Shown here one piece after another: positions 1 to 8,104 of a stretch of 64,000 bases of DNA. Position numbers and translations under genes: made by a program. The stretch's first letter is position 1; each line of letters opens with the position of its first letter. Under the pieces are notes generated by a model. It was not told the DNA's origin. It ran no database searches and saw only the letters and a list, made by a program, of their open reading frames with translations. Where the stretch lies: the NCBI GenBank assembly GCA_964568395.1, contig CAZMPN010000009.1, positions 18,386 through 82,385 on the forward strand, in the 5' to 3' direction. This DNA is from UBA6016 sp964568395 (GTDB taxonomy: Bacteria; Campylobacterota; Campylobacteria; Campylobacterales; UBA6016).

Positions 1-1
1 G

Positions 2-1543
2 AAAAAAAGGCTCGACGCAATATTGCAAACGATGGGCGAGGGGCTTTACGTCATAGACGTAGAGGGAAGAATAAAATATATAAACAACGCCGCCTTGGAT
101 ATGCTCGGGCTAACCGCAAAAAGTCCGGTCGGGGAGGTGGCCCACTATCTCTTCCATTCGCACGGCCAGAACGGACATACGAGCCTGGTCGAGTGCCCTA
201 TATACAAAACCATCGTTAGCGGCGACAGGTACGTCGGAATAGATAGTTTCATAAGGAGCGACGGCTCGATATTTCCGGTCGACGTGATTAGTTCGCCGCT
301 CTTTGAGGACGACGAGATAATAGGCTCCGTAGCGGTCTTTAGAGATATCGCCAATAGGCTGGAGCTGGAAAACGAGCTAAAGAACCTAAACAAAGAGCTG
401 GAAAAAAGAGTCGAAAGCGAAGTTGAAAAAAGATTTGAGAGCGAGGCTATATTTAGGGCCATATTCAACAACAGCCCGGAGGGCGTATTGATACTTGACG
501 AAGACGGTAGGTTTGTCGAGTGCAACAGAGCCGCGGCTTCGATGCTTGGTATGGAGGCGTCCGACATAGTGGGCAAAAGACCTTGCGAACTCTCCCCGGA
601 AATGCAGCCGGAATCCGGATTTTTTAGCGAAAACGCTGCGAGAATGTTCATAAGGGCGGCGATGGCAGGCGAAAACCAGCGCTTTGAATGGGCGTATCTA
701 AACAGCGGCGGCAGATATGTGCTGATAGAGGTCGTACTATCCGCCATGAATAGGGGGCAAAAAACCGAGCTGCTCATGCTGTGGAGGGATATCACCCAGA
801 TAAGGGAGCTCCAAAAAGAGAAAGAGAGCCAGCATGCGCTGCTCGTGCAGCAAAATAAGCTTGCAGAGCTTGGTTCCATGATAGGGGCGATAGCCCACCA
901 GTGGAAACAGCCGCTCAACAATATCTGGCTTATGGCGCAAGATATGAAGATGAGCTACGATATGAACGAGCTGACGCCGGAATATATGGATAGCTTCAAA
1001 AAGCAGATGGGCGAACAGGTAAAGTTTATGAGCCAAACCATCGAGGATTTCAGAAGTTTCTATAAACCGTCAAAGAGCGCGTCTAAGTTCGAGCTAAAAA
1101 AAGCGGTCGAGTCGGTTATCTCTCTCGTCAAAATACAGCTAGACAAAGACGGGATAGAGATATTGCCGGATATGTGCGACGGTCTTAGCATAGTCGGTTT
1201 TGAGAGCGAATTCAAACAAGTCGTCCTCAATATCGCCAACAACGCGAAAGACGCTTTTGAGAATAAGGATATAAAAAATAAAGAGATATACGTACGGTTA
1301 TCCAGGGAGGGCGACAACGCCGTTTTGCGCATAGGGGACAACGCAGGCGGCATAGACGAAGAGCTGTTCGTAAACGACAAATTGTTCGAGCCATATAATA
1401 CCACCAAGGGCGAAAAAGGAACCGGGGTGGGGCTTTCGCTAAGCAAGACGATAGTAGAGAAACATCTAGGCGGCAGGATATGGGCGCACAATATGAAAGA
1501 CGGGGCGGAGTTCGTGATAGAGCTGCCGCTTGCGTTGGAGTAG
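2..1543 (+). CDS. PAS-PAS sensor histidine kinase, 5' end outside window
   Basis: The reading frame is open to the window edge, so this is the C-terminal part of a longer sensor kinase. A TTG at 23 lies inside the conserved opening of a PAS domain and is unlikely to be the true start. Counting from that TTG, the order is PAS (about 1-110), a charged coiled coil (about 112-140), a second PAS (about 142-255), a short coil, a HisKA-type helix with the phospho-acceptor in AHQWKQPLN (about 292), and an HATPase domain with N-box NIANNAKDA, G1 GDNAGGI and G2 GTGVGLSLSK. No membrane segment is visible in this part. The next gene, another kinase of the same subfamily, starts 6 bases after the stop, so the two are probably co-transcribed. 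No response regulator is visible; ligand unknown. Confidence 0.9.
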   Translation, partial: KKRLDAILQTMGEGLYVIDVEGRIKYINNAALDMLGLTAKSPVGEVAHYLFHSHGQNGHTSLVECPIYKTIVSGDRYVGIDSFIRSDGSIFPVDVISSPLFEDDEIIGSVAVFRDIANRLELENELKNLNKELEKRVESEVEKRFESEAIFRAIFNNSPEGVLILDEDGRFVECNRAAASMLGMEASDIVGKRPCELSPEMQPESGFFSENAARMFIRAAMAGENQRFEWAYLNSGGRYVLIEVVLSAMNRGQKTELLMLWRDITQIRELQKEKESQHALLVQQNKLAELGSMIGAIAHQWKQPLNNIWLMAQDMKMSYDMNELTPEYMDSFKKQMGEQVKFMSQTIEDFRSFYKPSKSASKFELKKAVESVISLVKIQLDKDGIEILPDMCDGLSIVGFESEFKQVVLNIANNAKDAFENKDIKNKEIYVRLSREGDNAVLRIGDNAGGIDEELFVNDKLFEPYNTTKGEKGTGVGLSLSKTIVEKHLGGRIWAHNMKDGAEFVIELPLALE

Positions 1544-1549
1544 TATTTA

Positions 1550-3427
1550 ATGCCGCAACTTTTAGTCAGGACGCTCAGCAGAAAGATAAATCTGTTTATC
1601 GCTTTTTTCGTTGCGCTGCTATCGCTTTTTGCCGCCTCAGCGCTCTATTTCGATATGAAAAAAATTGGCGAGGAAAAGAACGGCTATAATATATCGATAG
1701 CCAACAACGTATTTGAAACGAATATGAACTTTGAAAAAGCCTCCCTTCTCCAGACGCTAATAGCGGTCAAAAACAATCCGGTTTTCTTGGAGGCTTTTGC
1801 ATCCGGAGACAGAAAAAGACTTCTGGGCGTAACGAAACCATTTTTTGACGAGATAAAAGCCAAACATAAAATCACACATTTTTACTTCATAATGCCAGAT
1901 AAAAAATGCCATTTAAGGGTCCATAAGCCGGAAGAGTTCGGCGATATGATATGGAGAACTACGCTGCAAAGGGCCGCCGAGCGCCAAAGCGAATATGTCG
2001 GCTTGGAGATGGGAATGAACTTCTTTTCGCTGAGGGCCGTTTCGCCAGTATACGGGAAGGGTGGGGAACTGCTCGGATATATAGAGCTTGGGCGTGAGAT
2101 AGACCACTTTTTCGAGCTTTTTAAGAAGCAGACAAATTTCGACATCTCGCTTTTGATGGACGATAAATATGTGAGCCATTACGAGATGGATAAAGGAGTA
2201 AGGCTGAAGCCGCACGGACATAAAGTCGGCGGCTTTACCGTGCTAAACAGCTCAGATATCAAATTGGCCGAGAGGATAATACCCGGCATCCAGATCACCG
2301 GCACAGGGGATAAGGTGTTCGATGACGTAGAAGTGGACGGAAAGCACTATTTTTGCTACGCTAGAAGCATAAACGACGCAAACGGGGATGTGGCGGGTCA
2401 CCTTCTGATATCGTTCGATAACACACAAATCATGCACGACATAGCCAAGCAGTATATGTTTATGTCGGCAATAGCCGTTGTAATAGCTGTTTTGATGGCG
2501 CTTTTTGTTAGGCACGGACTAAATAGGGAGATTCTAAGACCGCTCGACAAGATAAGGGGCGGAATCGTAAATTTCTTCGACTATATAAGAGGCGAGACGG
2601 ACAAGCTAAACTACATAGAGCCTATGCAAAACAACGAGATAGGTTTTATAGCCAACGCATTGAACGAGAGTATGGAGGAGACGGTCAATATCCTTGCCGA
2701 GAACAAAAAAAACGAGGTTTTCTACTTCCAGCAGTCAAGGGTCAGCGCCCTTGGAGAGGTGATAAGCAATATAGGGCACCATTGGCGGCAGCCGCTAAAC
2801 GCCATTTCCATTATGGCCCAAGACCTGAAATACGCAAAGGCCGCAAACGAGCTGACCGACGAGTATCTAAACACGATGGTGGGGAGGATTACGAACATCA
2901 CAAAGGCGCTCTCCAAGACGATCGACGATTTGAGGCTTTTCTATCGTCCGTCTTCCAAGAAAGAGGAGTTTGCGATAGAAGAAGAGATACAAAAGGTGGT
3001 CAATTTCTTCGAGGTACGATATGCGGAACTCGGCATAAAGATAGAGTATACCTTCGATTTCAAACACCCTATTACGGCGTATAAGAACGAATTTTCGCAA
3101 GTGCTTATACATATCCTTAAAAACTCGGAAGAGGCGATAGCCGCCAACCGTGTCGCAAACGGCAAAATAGAGATTACTACTTCCGAAGCGGGCGACTGGC
3201 TCATGGTCTCCATATCCGACAACGGCGGCGGCGTAGATAAAAACACGCTGGAAAAGATATTCGACCCGTATTTTACGACAAAACACAAGGCGATAGACGT
3301 AGGACTGGGGCTCTACCTGTCTAAAACGATGGTGGAGAAAAATATGGGCGGCATATTGAGAGCCGAAAATATAGAAAACGGCCTTAGGATTGAGATGCTT
3401 TTGCCGCGTACCGGCCCTAGGTTCTAG
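1550..3427 (+). CDS. Membrane sensor histidine kinase with periplasmic Cache-like domain
   Basis: A 625-residue inner-membrane sensor kinase. A transmembrane helix at about 15-34 is followed by a periplasmic region of roughly 265 residues that reads like a double-Cache small-ligand sensor. A second helix (about 302-322) leads to a HAMP-like linker, a HisKA helix with GHHWRQPLN as phospho-acceptor (about 403), and an HATPase domain with ILKNSEEAI, SDNGGGV and the G2 loop GLGLYLSK. The HxWRQPLN signature is shared with the kinases at 2-1543 and 8087-9820, so all three belong to one expanded subfamily. The ATG is preceded by GGAG inside the end of the upstream kinase gene. The signal and the partner regulator are not evident. 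Confidence 0.9.
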   Translation: MPQLLVRTLSRKINLFIAFFVALLSLFAASALYFDMKKIGEEKNGYNISIANNVFETNMNFEKASLLQTLIAVKNNPVFLEAFASGDRKRLLGVTKPFFDEIKAKHKITHFYFIMPDKKCHLRVHKPEEFGDMIWRTTLQRAAERQSEYVGLEMGMNFFSLRAVSPVYGKGGELLGYIELGREIDHFFELFKKQTNFDISLLMDDKYVSHYEMDKGVRLKPHGHKVGGFTVLNSSDIKLAERIIPGIQITGTGDKVFDDVEVDGKHYFCYARSINDANGDVAGHLLISFDNTQIMHDIAKQYMFMSAIAVVIAVLMALFVRHGLNREILRPLDKIRGGIVNFFDYIRGETDKLNYIEPMQNNEIGFIANALNESMEETVNILAENKKNEVFYFQQSRVSALGEVISNIGHHWRQPLNAISIMAQDLKYAKAANELTDEYLNTMVGRITNITKALSKTIDDLRLFYRPSSKKEEFAIEEEIQKVVNFFEVRYAELGIKIEYTFDFKHPITAYKNEFSQVLIHILKNSEEAIAANRVANGKIEITTSEAGDWLMVSISDNGGGVDKNTLEKIFDPYFTTKHKAIDVGLGLYLSKTMVEKNMGGILRAENIENGLRIEMLLPRTGPRF

Positions 3428-3429
3428 TA

Positions 3430-3445
3430 GGTTTTACCCAAAACC
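3430..3445. repeat. Short inverted repeat in the 203-base gap before pycB
   Basis: GGTTTT-ACCC-AAAACC forms a 6-bp stem directly after the kinase stop codon. It has no following T run, so it is at best a weak terminator. The rest of the gap (3446-3630) is AT-rich near its end (about 3590-3616), where the pycB promoter probably lies, but I can assign no clear -35/-10 pair and see no small gene there. Confidence 0.35.
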
Positions 3446-3630
3446 GATACGCAAAAACGCTCGCGGACGGCTTTTGGTGCGAATTCTAAGCAGCTTAACG
3501 CTATTATTATCTATAAAAACTCCGCATTCCATCCTGGACACTAAACCACCGTGTTATATCGATGCAGCGGGCACATAGAGCATAAAACGCTTTTTTAAAA
3601 AAATATTATTTTGTTTTAGGATAACAGATT

Positions 3631-5484
3631 TTGAAGGCTAAAAAACTAATTTCCGTTATGGATACATCTTTTCGCGACGGCCTCCAGTCGGTATACGGCG
3701 GGCGCGTACTTCTGGAAGATATAAAACCTGCCATACAAGCGTTCGTCGATGCCGGGATAGAACATTTTGAATTCGGCGGCGGCGCGAGATTTCAGTCGCT
3801 TTATTTTTACTGCAACGAAGACGCCTTCGATATGATGGACACCTTCAGGAGTATAGTCGGGCCTAAAGTAAAACTTCAGACCCTTTCCCGCGGCGTCAGC
3901 CATGTAGGGCTGGATACCGGTTCCAGAGACGTAATAGACCTTCACGCAAAGCTTTTCAAAAAACACGGTGCGACCACCATAAGAAACTTCGATGCGCTAA
4001 ACGACGTTCAAAACCTGATATATCCCGCCGAGTGCATCAAAAAACACGGACTAAACCACGAAGTGTGCGTAACCGTGATGGAGCTTCCTCCGGGCTGCGA
4101 AGGCGCGCACGAAGCCGATTTTTATATGGGTGTCCTTAGGAATATACTAGATAGCGGACTTCCTTTTGACTCGGTATGCTTCAAAGACGCTTCAGGCACC
4201 GCAAGACCGAGAAAAATATACGACACGATAAAAGCGGCCAGAGAACTTCTAGGCCAAGATATGCACATCAGATTTCATACGCACGAGACCGCGGGCGTGA
4301 GCGTGGCTTGTTATCTCGCCGCTCTAGAGGCCGGCGCAGACGGCATAGACCTTGCCATGGACCCGGTAAGCGGCGGCACCAGCCAGCCGGATACGCTAAC
4401 GATGCTGCACGCGCTAAAAGGCAGCGAATTCGATATGGGGCTCGAGGCGAAAAAGCTGCTTGAGGCGCAAAAAGTCCTGAAGGATTGCCTAAAAGACTAT
4501 TTCGTTCCGCCGGAGGCGAAAGAGGTCTGTACTCTTATACCTTTCTCCCCTATGCCTGGCGGCGCTTTGACCGCGAACACGCAAATGATGAGGGATACAA
4601 AAACTCTCGATAAGCTGCCTGCGGCGCTGGAAGCGATGGGCGAAGTGGTCGCAAGAGGCGGTTTCGGTACGTCCGTTACGCCCGTGAGCCAGTTTTATTT
4701 CCAGCAGGCGTTCAACAACGTCGTATTCGGTCCTTGGAAAAAGATAGCCGACGGCTACGGAAAAATGCTTCTCGGTTATTTTGGTAAAACCCCTGTTGCG
4801 CCTGATGCCGAACTGGTTAAGATCGCAAAGGAACAGTTAAATTTAGAGCCGTCGACAGAGAATCCGCTTGACGTCGCCGACAGGGATTTCAACAAAAGCC
4901 TAGCCTGCTTTGAAGAGCAGCTAAGACACAATAACCTGCCGATTACAGAAGAAAACCTCTTCATAGTCGCTACCTGCGCCGAAAAAGGAATAGCTTTCCT
5001 GAAAGGCGAAGCGAAGGTAAACGTCAGAAAAGTGGACCACCTTGCCGTAGAGGGCGGAGCAAAAGCCGAAGAAAAAATAGTCCACGATATGTTCGAAAAA
5101 TTCGACTCCTACTCGGTGGCGGCGCCTGAAGCGGAACTGAAGGTATCTGCCCTGCCTGAATTTTCATCCGAATACGAAGAGAGCTGGAGCAAGAAAAACA
5201 TATCGTTCAAGCTAGAAAGAAAAGCAAAAGACCTATCGGCCGGTGCGGCCGGCGGTATGGATGCCGACGGCAACATACATGTACACGCTCCGCTTCCGTC
5301 CGAGGTTATAAAAGTATTGGTGCAGGTCGGCGACGAAGTCAAGGATGGGCAAGACCTGCTTATACTTGAGGCTATGAAGATGGTTATGGAGGTTCAAGCT
5401 CCCGCCGACGGTATTGTAAAAGCGATACACGTAAAACAGGGCGGCACGGTAGAGAGCGGACAAGTCCTCGTTACTCTGGAATAA
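3631..5484 (+). CDS. pycB: Pyruvate carboxylase subunit B / OadA-type biotin carboxyltransferase
   Basis: A 617-residue carboxyltransferase plus biotin-carrier protein. It moves the carboxyl group from carboxybiotin to pyruvate, giving oxaloacetate; in the related OadA decarboxylases the reaction runs backwards. The N-terminal TIM-barrel has the family signature MDTSFRDGLQS (residues 9-19), the HFEFGGGARFQS segment and the metal-site motif RFHTHETAG. The C-terminal biotinyl domain carries EAMKM with the biotinylated lysine at about 583, after a flexible linker. The closest architecture I know is the Campylobacter PycB subunit, which pairs with a separately encoded biotin carboxylase (PycA), not present here. 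No oxaloacetate-decarboxylase beta or gamma gene is adjacent, which favours an anaplerotic role. The start is TTG with an AGG about ten bases upstream. Confidence 0.88.
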   Translation: MKAKKLISVMDTSFRDGLQSVYGGRVLLEDIKPAIQAFVDAGIEHFEFGGGARFQSLYFYCNEDAFDMMDTFRSIVGPKVKLQTLSRGVSHVGLDTGSRDVIDLHAKLFKKHGATTIRNFDALNDVQNLIYPAECIKKHGLNHEVCVTVMELPPGCEGAHEADFYMGVLRNILDSGLPFDSVCFKDASGTARPRKIYDTIKAARELLGQDMHIRFHTHETAGVSVACYLAALEAGADGIDLAMDPVSGGTSQPDTLTMLHALKGSEFDMGLEAKKLLEAQKVLKDCLKDYFVPPEAKEVCTLIPFSPMPGGALTANTQMMRDTKTLDKLPAALEAMGEVVARGGFGTSVTPVSQFYFQQAFNNVVFGPWKKIADGYGKMLLGYFGKTPVAPDAELVKIAKEQLNLEPSTENPLDVADRDFNKSLACFEEQLRHNNLPITEENLFIVATCAEKGIAFLKGEAKVNVRKVDHLAVEGGAKAEEKIVHDMFEKFDSYSVAAPEAELKVSALPEFSSEYEESWSKKNISFKLERKAKDLSAGAAGGMDADGNIHVHAPLPSEVIKVLVQVGDEVKDGQDLLILEAMKMVMEVQAPADGIVKAIHVKQGGTVESGQVLVTLE

Positions 5485-5502
5485 CAAGTTTTCCTATTTG
5501 CG

Positions 5503-5526
5503 GCGAAGCGGGACCTTCCGCTTCGC
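5503..5526. terminator. Hairpin between convergent pycB and chemoreceptor genes
   Basis: A perfect 9-bp stem (GCGAAGCGG / CCGCTTCGC) with a 6-base loop lies between the two convergent stop codons. Neither strand has a long T run after it, so termination would be weak or rely on the stem alone. A bidirectional terminator is the likeliest role. Confidence 0.55.
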
Positions 5527-5536
5527 ATCCTTCCTA

Positions 5537-7081
5537 CTACGTATTAAAAATATTCAACTCTTTTTTCAGTTTGTCGGAGCTATTGACAAGTATGGATATC
5601 GTATTCGCTATCTCTTGTATATACTCGTAGTTTGCGGTCGTCATCGTTTCGTTGGCGTGTATCGCCTCTATCAGCTTGCCTATCTTTTCGCTGTTTTCGG
5701 AAAAGCTGCTTGCCGCCGAGTTTGACCTTTGCGCGGCCTCCCTCATCGTATGCACCGTTTTTTCTAGGGTTATGCTGACATCCGAAGAGTCTTTGGACAG
5801 TTTCGCGATATTCGCCGCGTTTTTGTTTATTTCGTCGCTGCTATCGCCGATGGATTGGACCACTACGTTTACCGTGCTTTGGATTTCCGTAAGCGACTTT
5901 TGCGTTCTCTCCGCCAGCTTCCTTACTTCGTCGGCCACGACGGCAAAACCTCTGCCGTGCTCGCCGGCCCTGGCGGCTTCTATCGCCGCATTTAGCGCCA
6001 GCAGGTTTGTCTGGTCGGCTATATCGCTTATCACCGTCAATATATTCGTAATTTCGTCAGCCGTCCTAGTCAGCTCGTAGAATTTCTCCGACATGCTGTT
6101 TTCTGTTTGCGCTGTATGTTCGATATTCCTCGTAAAATCGGATATCTTCTTGTTGATCTCCAGGAGCGTTGCGTTTGCGGCGTCCAGCTGCTCTTTTGTC
6201 TGGGCCGTATCCTCTCCGGTTTTTGAGAGAGATTGCTTTATCGCATCGCTGCTTTGGGTTACCTCATGCATGGAGCGGTTTTGTTCCTGTGCGCTGCTTC
6301 CTAGTTTTTGCGTGATTGCGTTTATATTGTTTGTGATAGACGCCGTCTCGTCCGCGCTTCTTTTGGCGGTATTTAGCACGTCCCTTAGCGAGCCGATCAG
6401 ATTTGCAAAAGCAGCCTCTTCCTGCGTGCTCGTGCTCGTGCGTATGGTGAAGTCGTTGTTTTTTGTGATTGTCTGAACCATGCTGGAGACGTTCAGGGAC
6501 GCCACGTGGTGCTTGGTTATCGCATATATCATGTATACCAAGACGATAGCTTCCAGTACGACGAATGCGGCATGCAAGAATACTATATCCCATCCGCAGC
6601 CGTAGTTGTACAGCATTATCGGGGTTCCGCCTATGGAGACGCCGTTTAGCTGTAGGTACGTAAACAAAAGATGGTGTACGGCTATCGTAAGCGCCGCCGC
6701 TACCGTCGGCAGAATATCCTTATACAGGGACATAAAGGCCAGTACGACGAAGACGTGGAAGTGCATCTCTATTCTTCCTAGATGCTGCTGTATCATTATG
6801 ATCGGAAACCCCATAATCAGGATACCCATAGAAATCCTGGAGATATTGGTGCCTTTGAACATCGCGTACGCCGCATACGCCAGTCCGGTAATGAGGCCGC
6901 CGCCTACTATCCCCAGTATATAGGTGCCGTACGTAAGAGACGTCAGGAATGCCACGATTGCCCAGTTGATCATGAATATATACAAGAATATCTTGTCGGA
7001 TTGCGCGGCCTCGTCGTTTAGTTTTTGCTGTACCAGAGGCGGGAGATCTTTGTAAATCCCCATCAGTACGGATAAGTTCAT
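5537..7081 (-). CDS. Methyl-accepting chemotaxis protein with histidine-rich polytopic sensor
   Basis: A 514-residue chemoreceptor. Instead of the usual periplasmic ligand domain, the N-terminal 195 residues form about five or six membrane helices with almost no loops. Histidines cluster near the membrane: H100, H107 and H109 in QQHLGRIEMHFHVF, and the pair H136/H137. A short linker leads to a long cytoplasmic coiled coil whose hairpin tip is the standard CheA/CheW contact (DQTNLLALNAAIEAARAGE, then GRGFAVVADEVRKLAERT). Similar MHFHVF segments occur in other membrane-embedded sensors; metal or haem binding by these histidines is my inference. The ATG overlaps the TGA of the SCO-like gene (ATGA), so the two proteins are translationally coupled and probably act together. 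Confidence 0.88.
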   Translation of the reverse strand: MNLSVLMGIYKDLPPLVQQKLNDEAAQSDKIFLYIFMINWAIVAFLTSLTYGTYILGIVGGGLITGLAYAAYAMFKGTNISRISMGILIMGFPIIMIQQHLGRIEMHFHVFVVLAFMSLYKDILPTVAAALTIAVHHLLFTYLQLNGVSIGGTPIMLYNYGCGWDIVFLHAAFVVLEAIVLVYMIYAITKHHVASLNVSSMVQTITKNNDFTIRTSTSTQEEAAFANLIGSLRDVLNTAKRSADETASITNNINAITQKLGSSAQEQNRSMHEVTQSSDAIKQSLSKTGEDTAQTKEQLDAANATLLEINKKISDFTRNIEHTAQTENSMSEKFYELTRTADEITNILTVISDIADQTNLLALNAAIEAARAGEHGRGFAVVADEVRKLAERTQKSLTEIQSTVNVVVQSIGDSSDEINKNAANIAKLSKDSSDVSITLEKTVHTMREAAQRSNSAASSFSENSEKIGKLIEAIHANETMTTANYEYIQEIANTISILVNSSDKLKKELNIFNT

Positions 7082-7644
7082 TTTAACTGCTTGTCTATAT
7101 GTTCTTGTATTGTGCGGTAGTCGAAAGGCCTAGTTATATATACCTGCGATAATCTATATATATTCTCCTTTTGTTGCGAAAACAGATATAGATGCCCGCT
7201 ATGATACATCTCTCCGGTCTCCGTTAGCGGTTTGCTGTAGTAGAGGTCTAGCTCTTTTTGGAATTTTGAAAGCTCGGCGCTATTTATCTCCACGCCGTGA
7301 AAGGCCGGGTTGAAATATTTGGCGTAGCTATCGGAGCCTTCGTGTAGGTCGCTGATATTTATGAAATACACCCCTACGTTCTTGCTATCCTTGAGCGCCT
7401 TATAGACGCCGTCTATCTCCTGCATCGTAGGGCCGCATATCGTTTTGCAGCCGACCACCCCGAAATATAAAAGCGCTACTTTCGGATAAGGCTTCTCTAG
7501 AAAATTGATCGGCATAACCACATCTTTTTGCGCTGAAATCGGCTTTGCGCTCTGGTGCGCAAGCATGGGAAAGCCGAGCCCGATAAGCACTATAAAAGAA
7601 ACGGCTATAAACAAACCGCCGACTATTTTTTGCCGCCTTCTCAC
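7078..7644 (-). CDS. SCO1/SenC-like membrane-anchored thioredoxin-fold protein
   Basis: A 188-residue protein with one N-terminal membrane anchor (about 8-28) and a periplasmic thioredoxin-like domain. The spacing of the cysteines (C66 and C70 in GCKTICGP) and a downstream histidine in HSGHLYLF match the copper-binding Cx3C...H site of SCO proteins, which deliver copper to, or reduce, the CuA centre of cytochrome oxidase. No oxidase gene is nearby. The only partner is the chemoreceptor gene, overlapped by four bases. This copy may therefore serve as a periplasmic redox or copper input to that receptor, but general oxidase maturation cannot be excluded. The ATG sits on the far side of a short divergent intergenic region facing the ybgC-like gene. 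Confidence 0.75.
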   Translation of the reverse strand: MRRRQKIVGGLFIAVSFIVLIGLGFPMLAHQSAKPISAQKDVVMPINFLEKPYPKVALLYFGVVGCKTICGPTMQEIDGVYKALKDSKNVGVYFINISDLHEGSDSYAKYFNPAFHGVEINSAELSKFQKELDLYYSKPLTETGEMYHSGHLYLFSQQKENIYRLSQVYITRPFDYRTIQEHIDKQLK

Positions 7645-7738
7645 CTTTTTTGCCTTTATGCCCTATAATTTGACCGTTGGTATGAAAAAAATATTTTAGT
7701 ATGCGTTAGTAGTAAATTTGTGACAAAAATGGAATATT

Positions 7739-8104
7739 ATGAAAATAAGAGTTTATTATGAAGATACCGACATAGGAGGCGTCGTCTATTACGCCAACTA
7801 TTTGAAGTTCATAGAGCGCGCCAGAAGCGAAATTTTTTTTGAAAAAGGGCTCTCTCCTATTATAGAAGGCGGAGCTTTCGTCGTGAGGAGCCTGCATGCG
7901 GAGTATTTGAAATCGGCGGTGTTCGGAGATGTTTTGGACATAAAAACAACCCCGAAGGATATAAGATCGGCTTCGCTTACGCTTTTCCAAGAGGTTTTCA
8001 GAGGCGAGGAGAAGCTTTTCGAGGCGCATGTAAAGCTGGCTTACGTAAAAGAGGGGAGGCCTGCGAAGATTCCAAGCGAGGCGGCTCTACTCTTTGGTTC
8101 CTAG
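7739..8104 (+). CDS. ybgC: YbgC/FadM-family acyl-CoA thioesterase
   Basis: A single-domain hotdog-fold thioesterase of 121 residues, the usual family length. The N-terminus has the diagnostic active-site segment YEDTDIGGVVYYANYLKF, whose first aspartate after the tyrosine region is catalytic. Family members hydrolyse short-chain or phospholipid-pathway acyl-CoAs and are often encoded near tol-pal, which is not the case here. The gene is divergent from the SCO-like gene and its 3' end overlaps the convergent sensor kinase by 18 bases. The substrate cannot be read from the sequence. Confidence 0.88.
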   Translation: MKIRVYYEDTDIGGVVYYANYLKFIERARSEIFFEKGLSPIIEGGAFVVRSLHAEYLKSAVFGDVLDIKTTPKDIRSASLTLFQEVFRGEEKLFEAHVKLAYVKEGRPAKIPSEAALLFGS

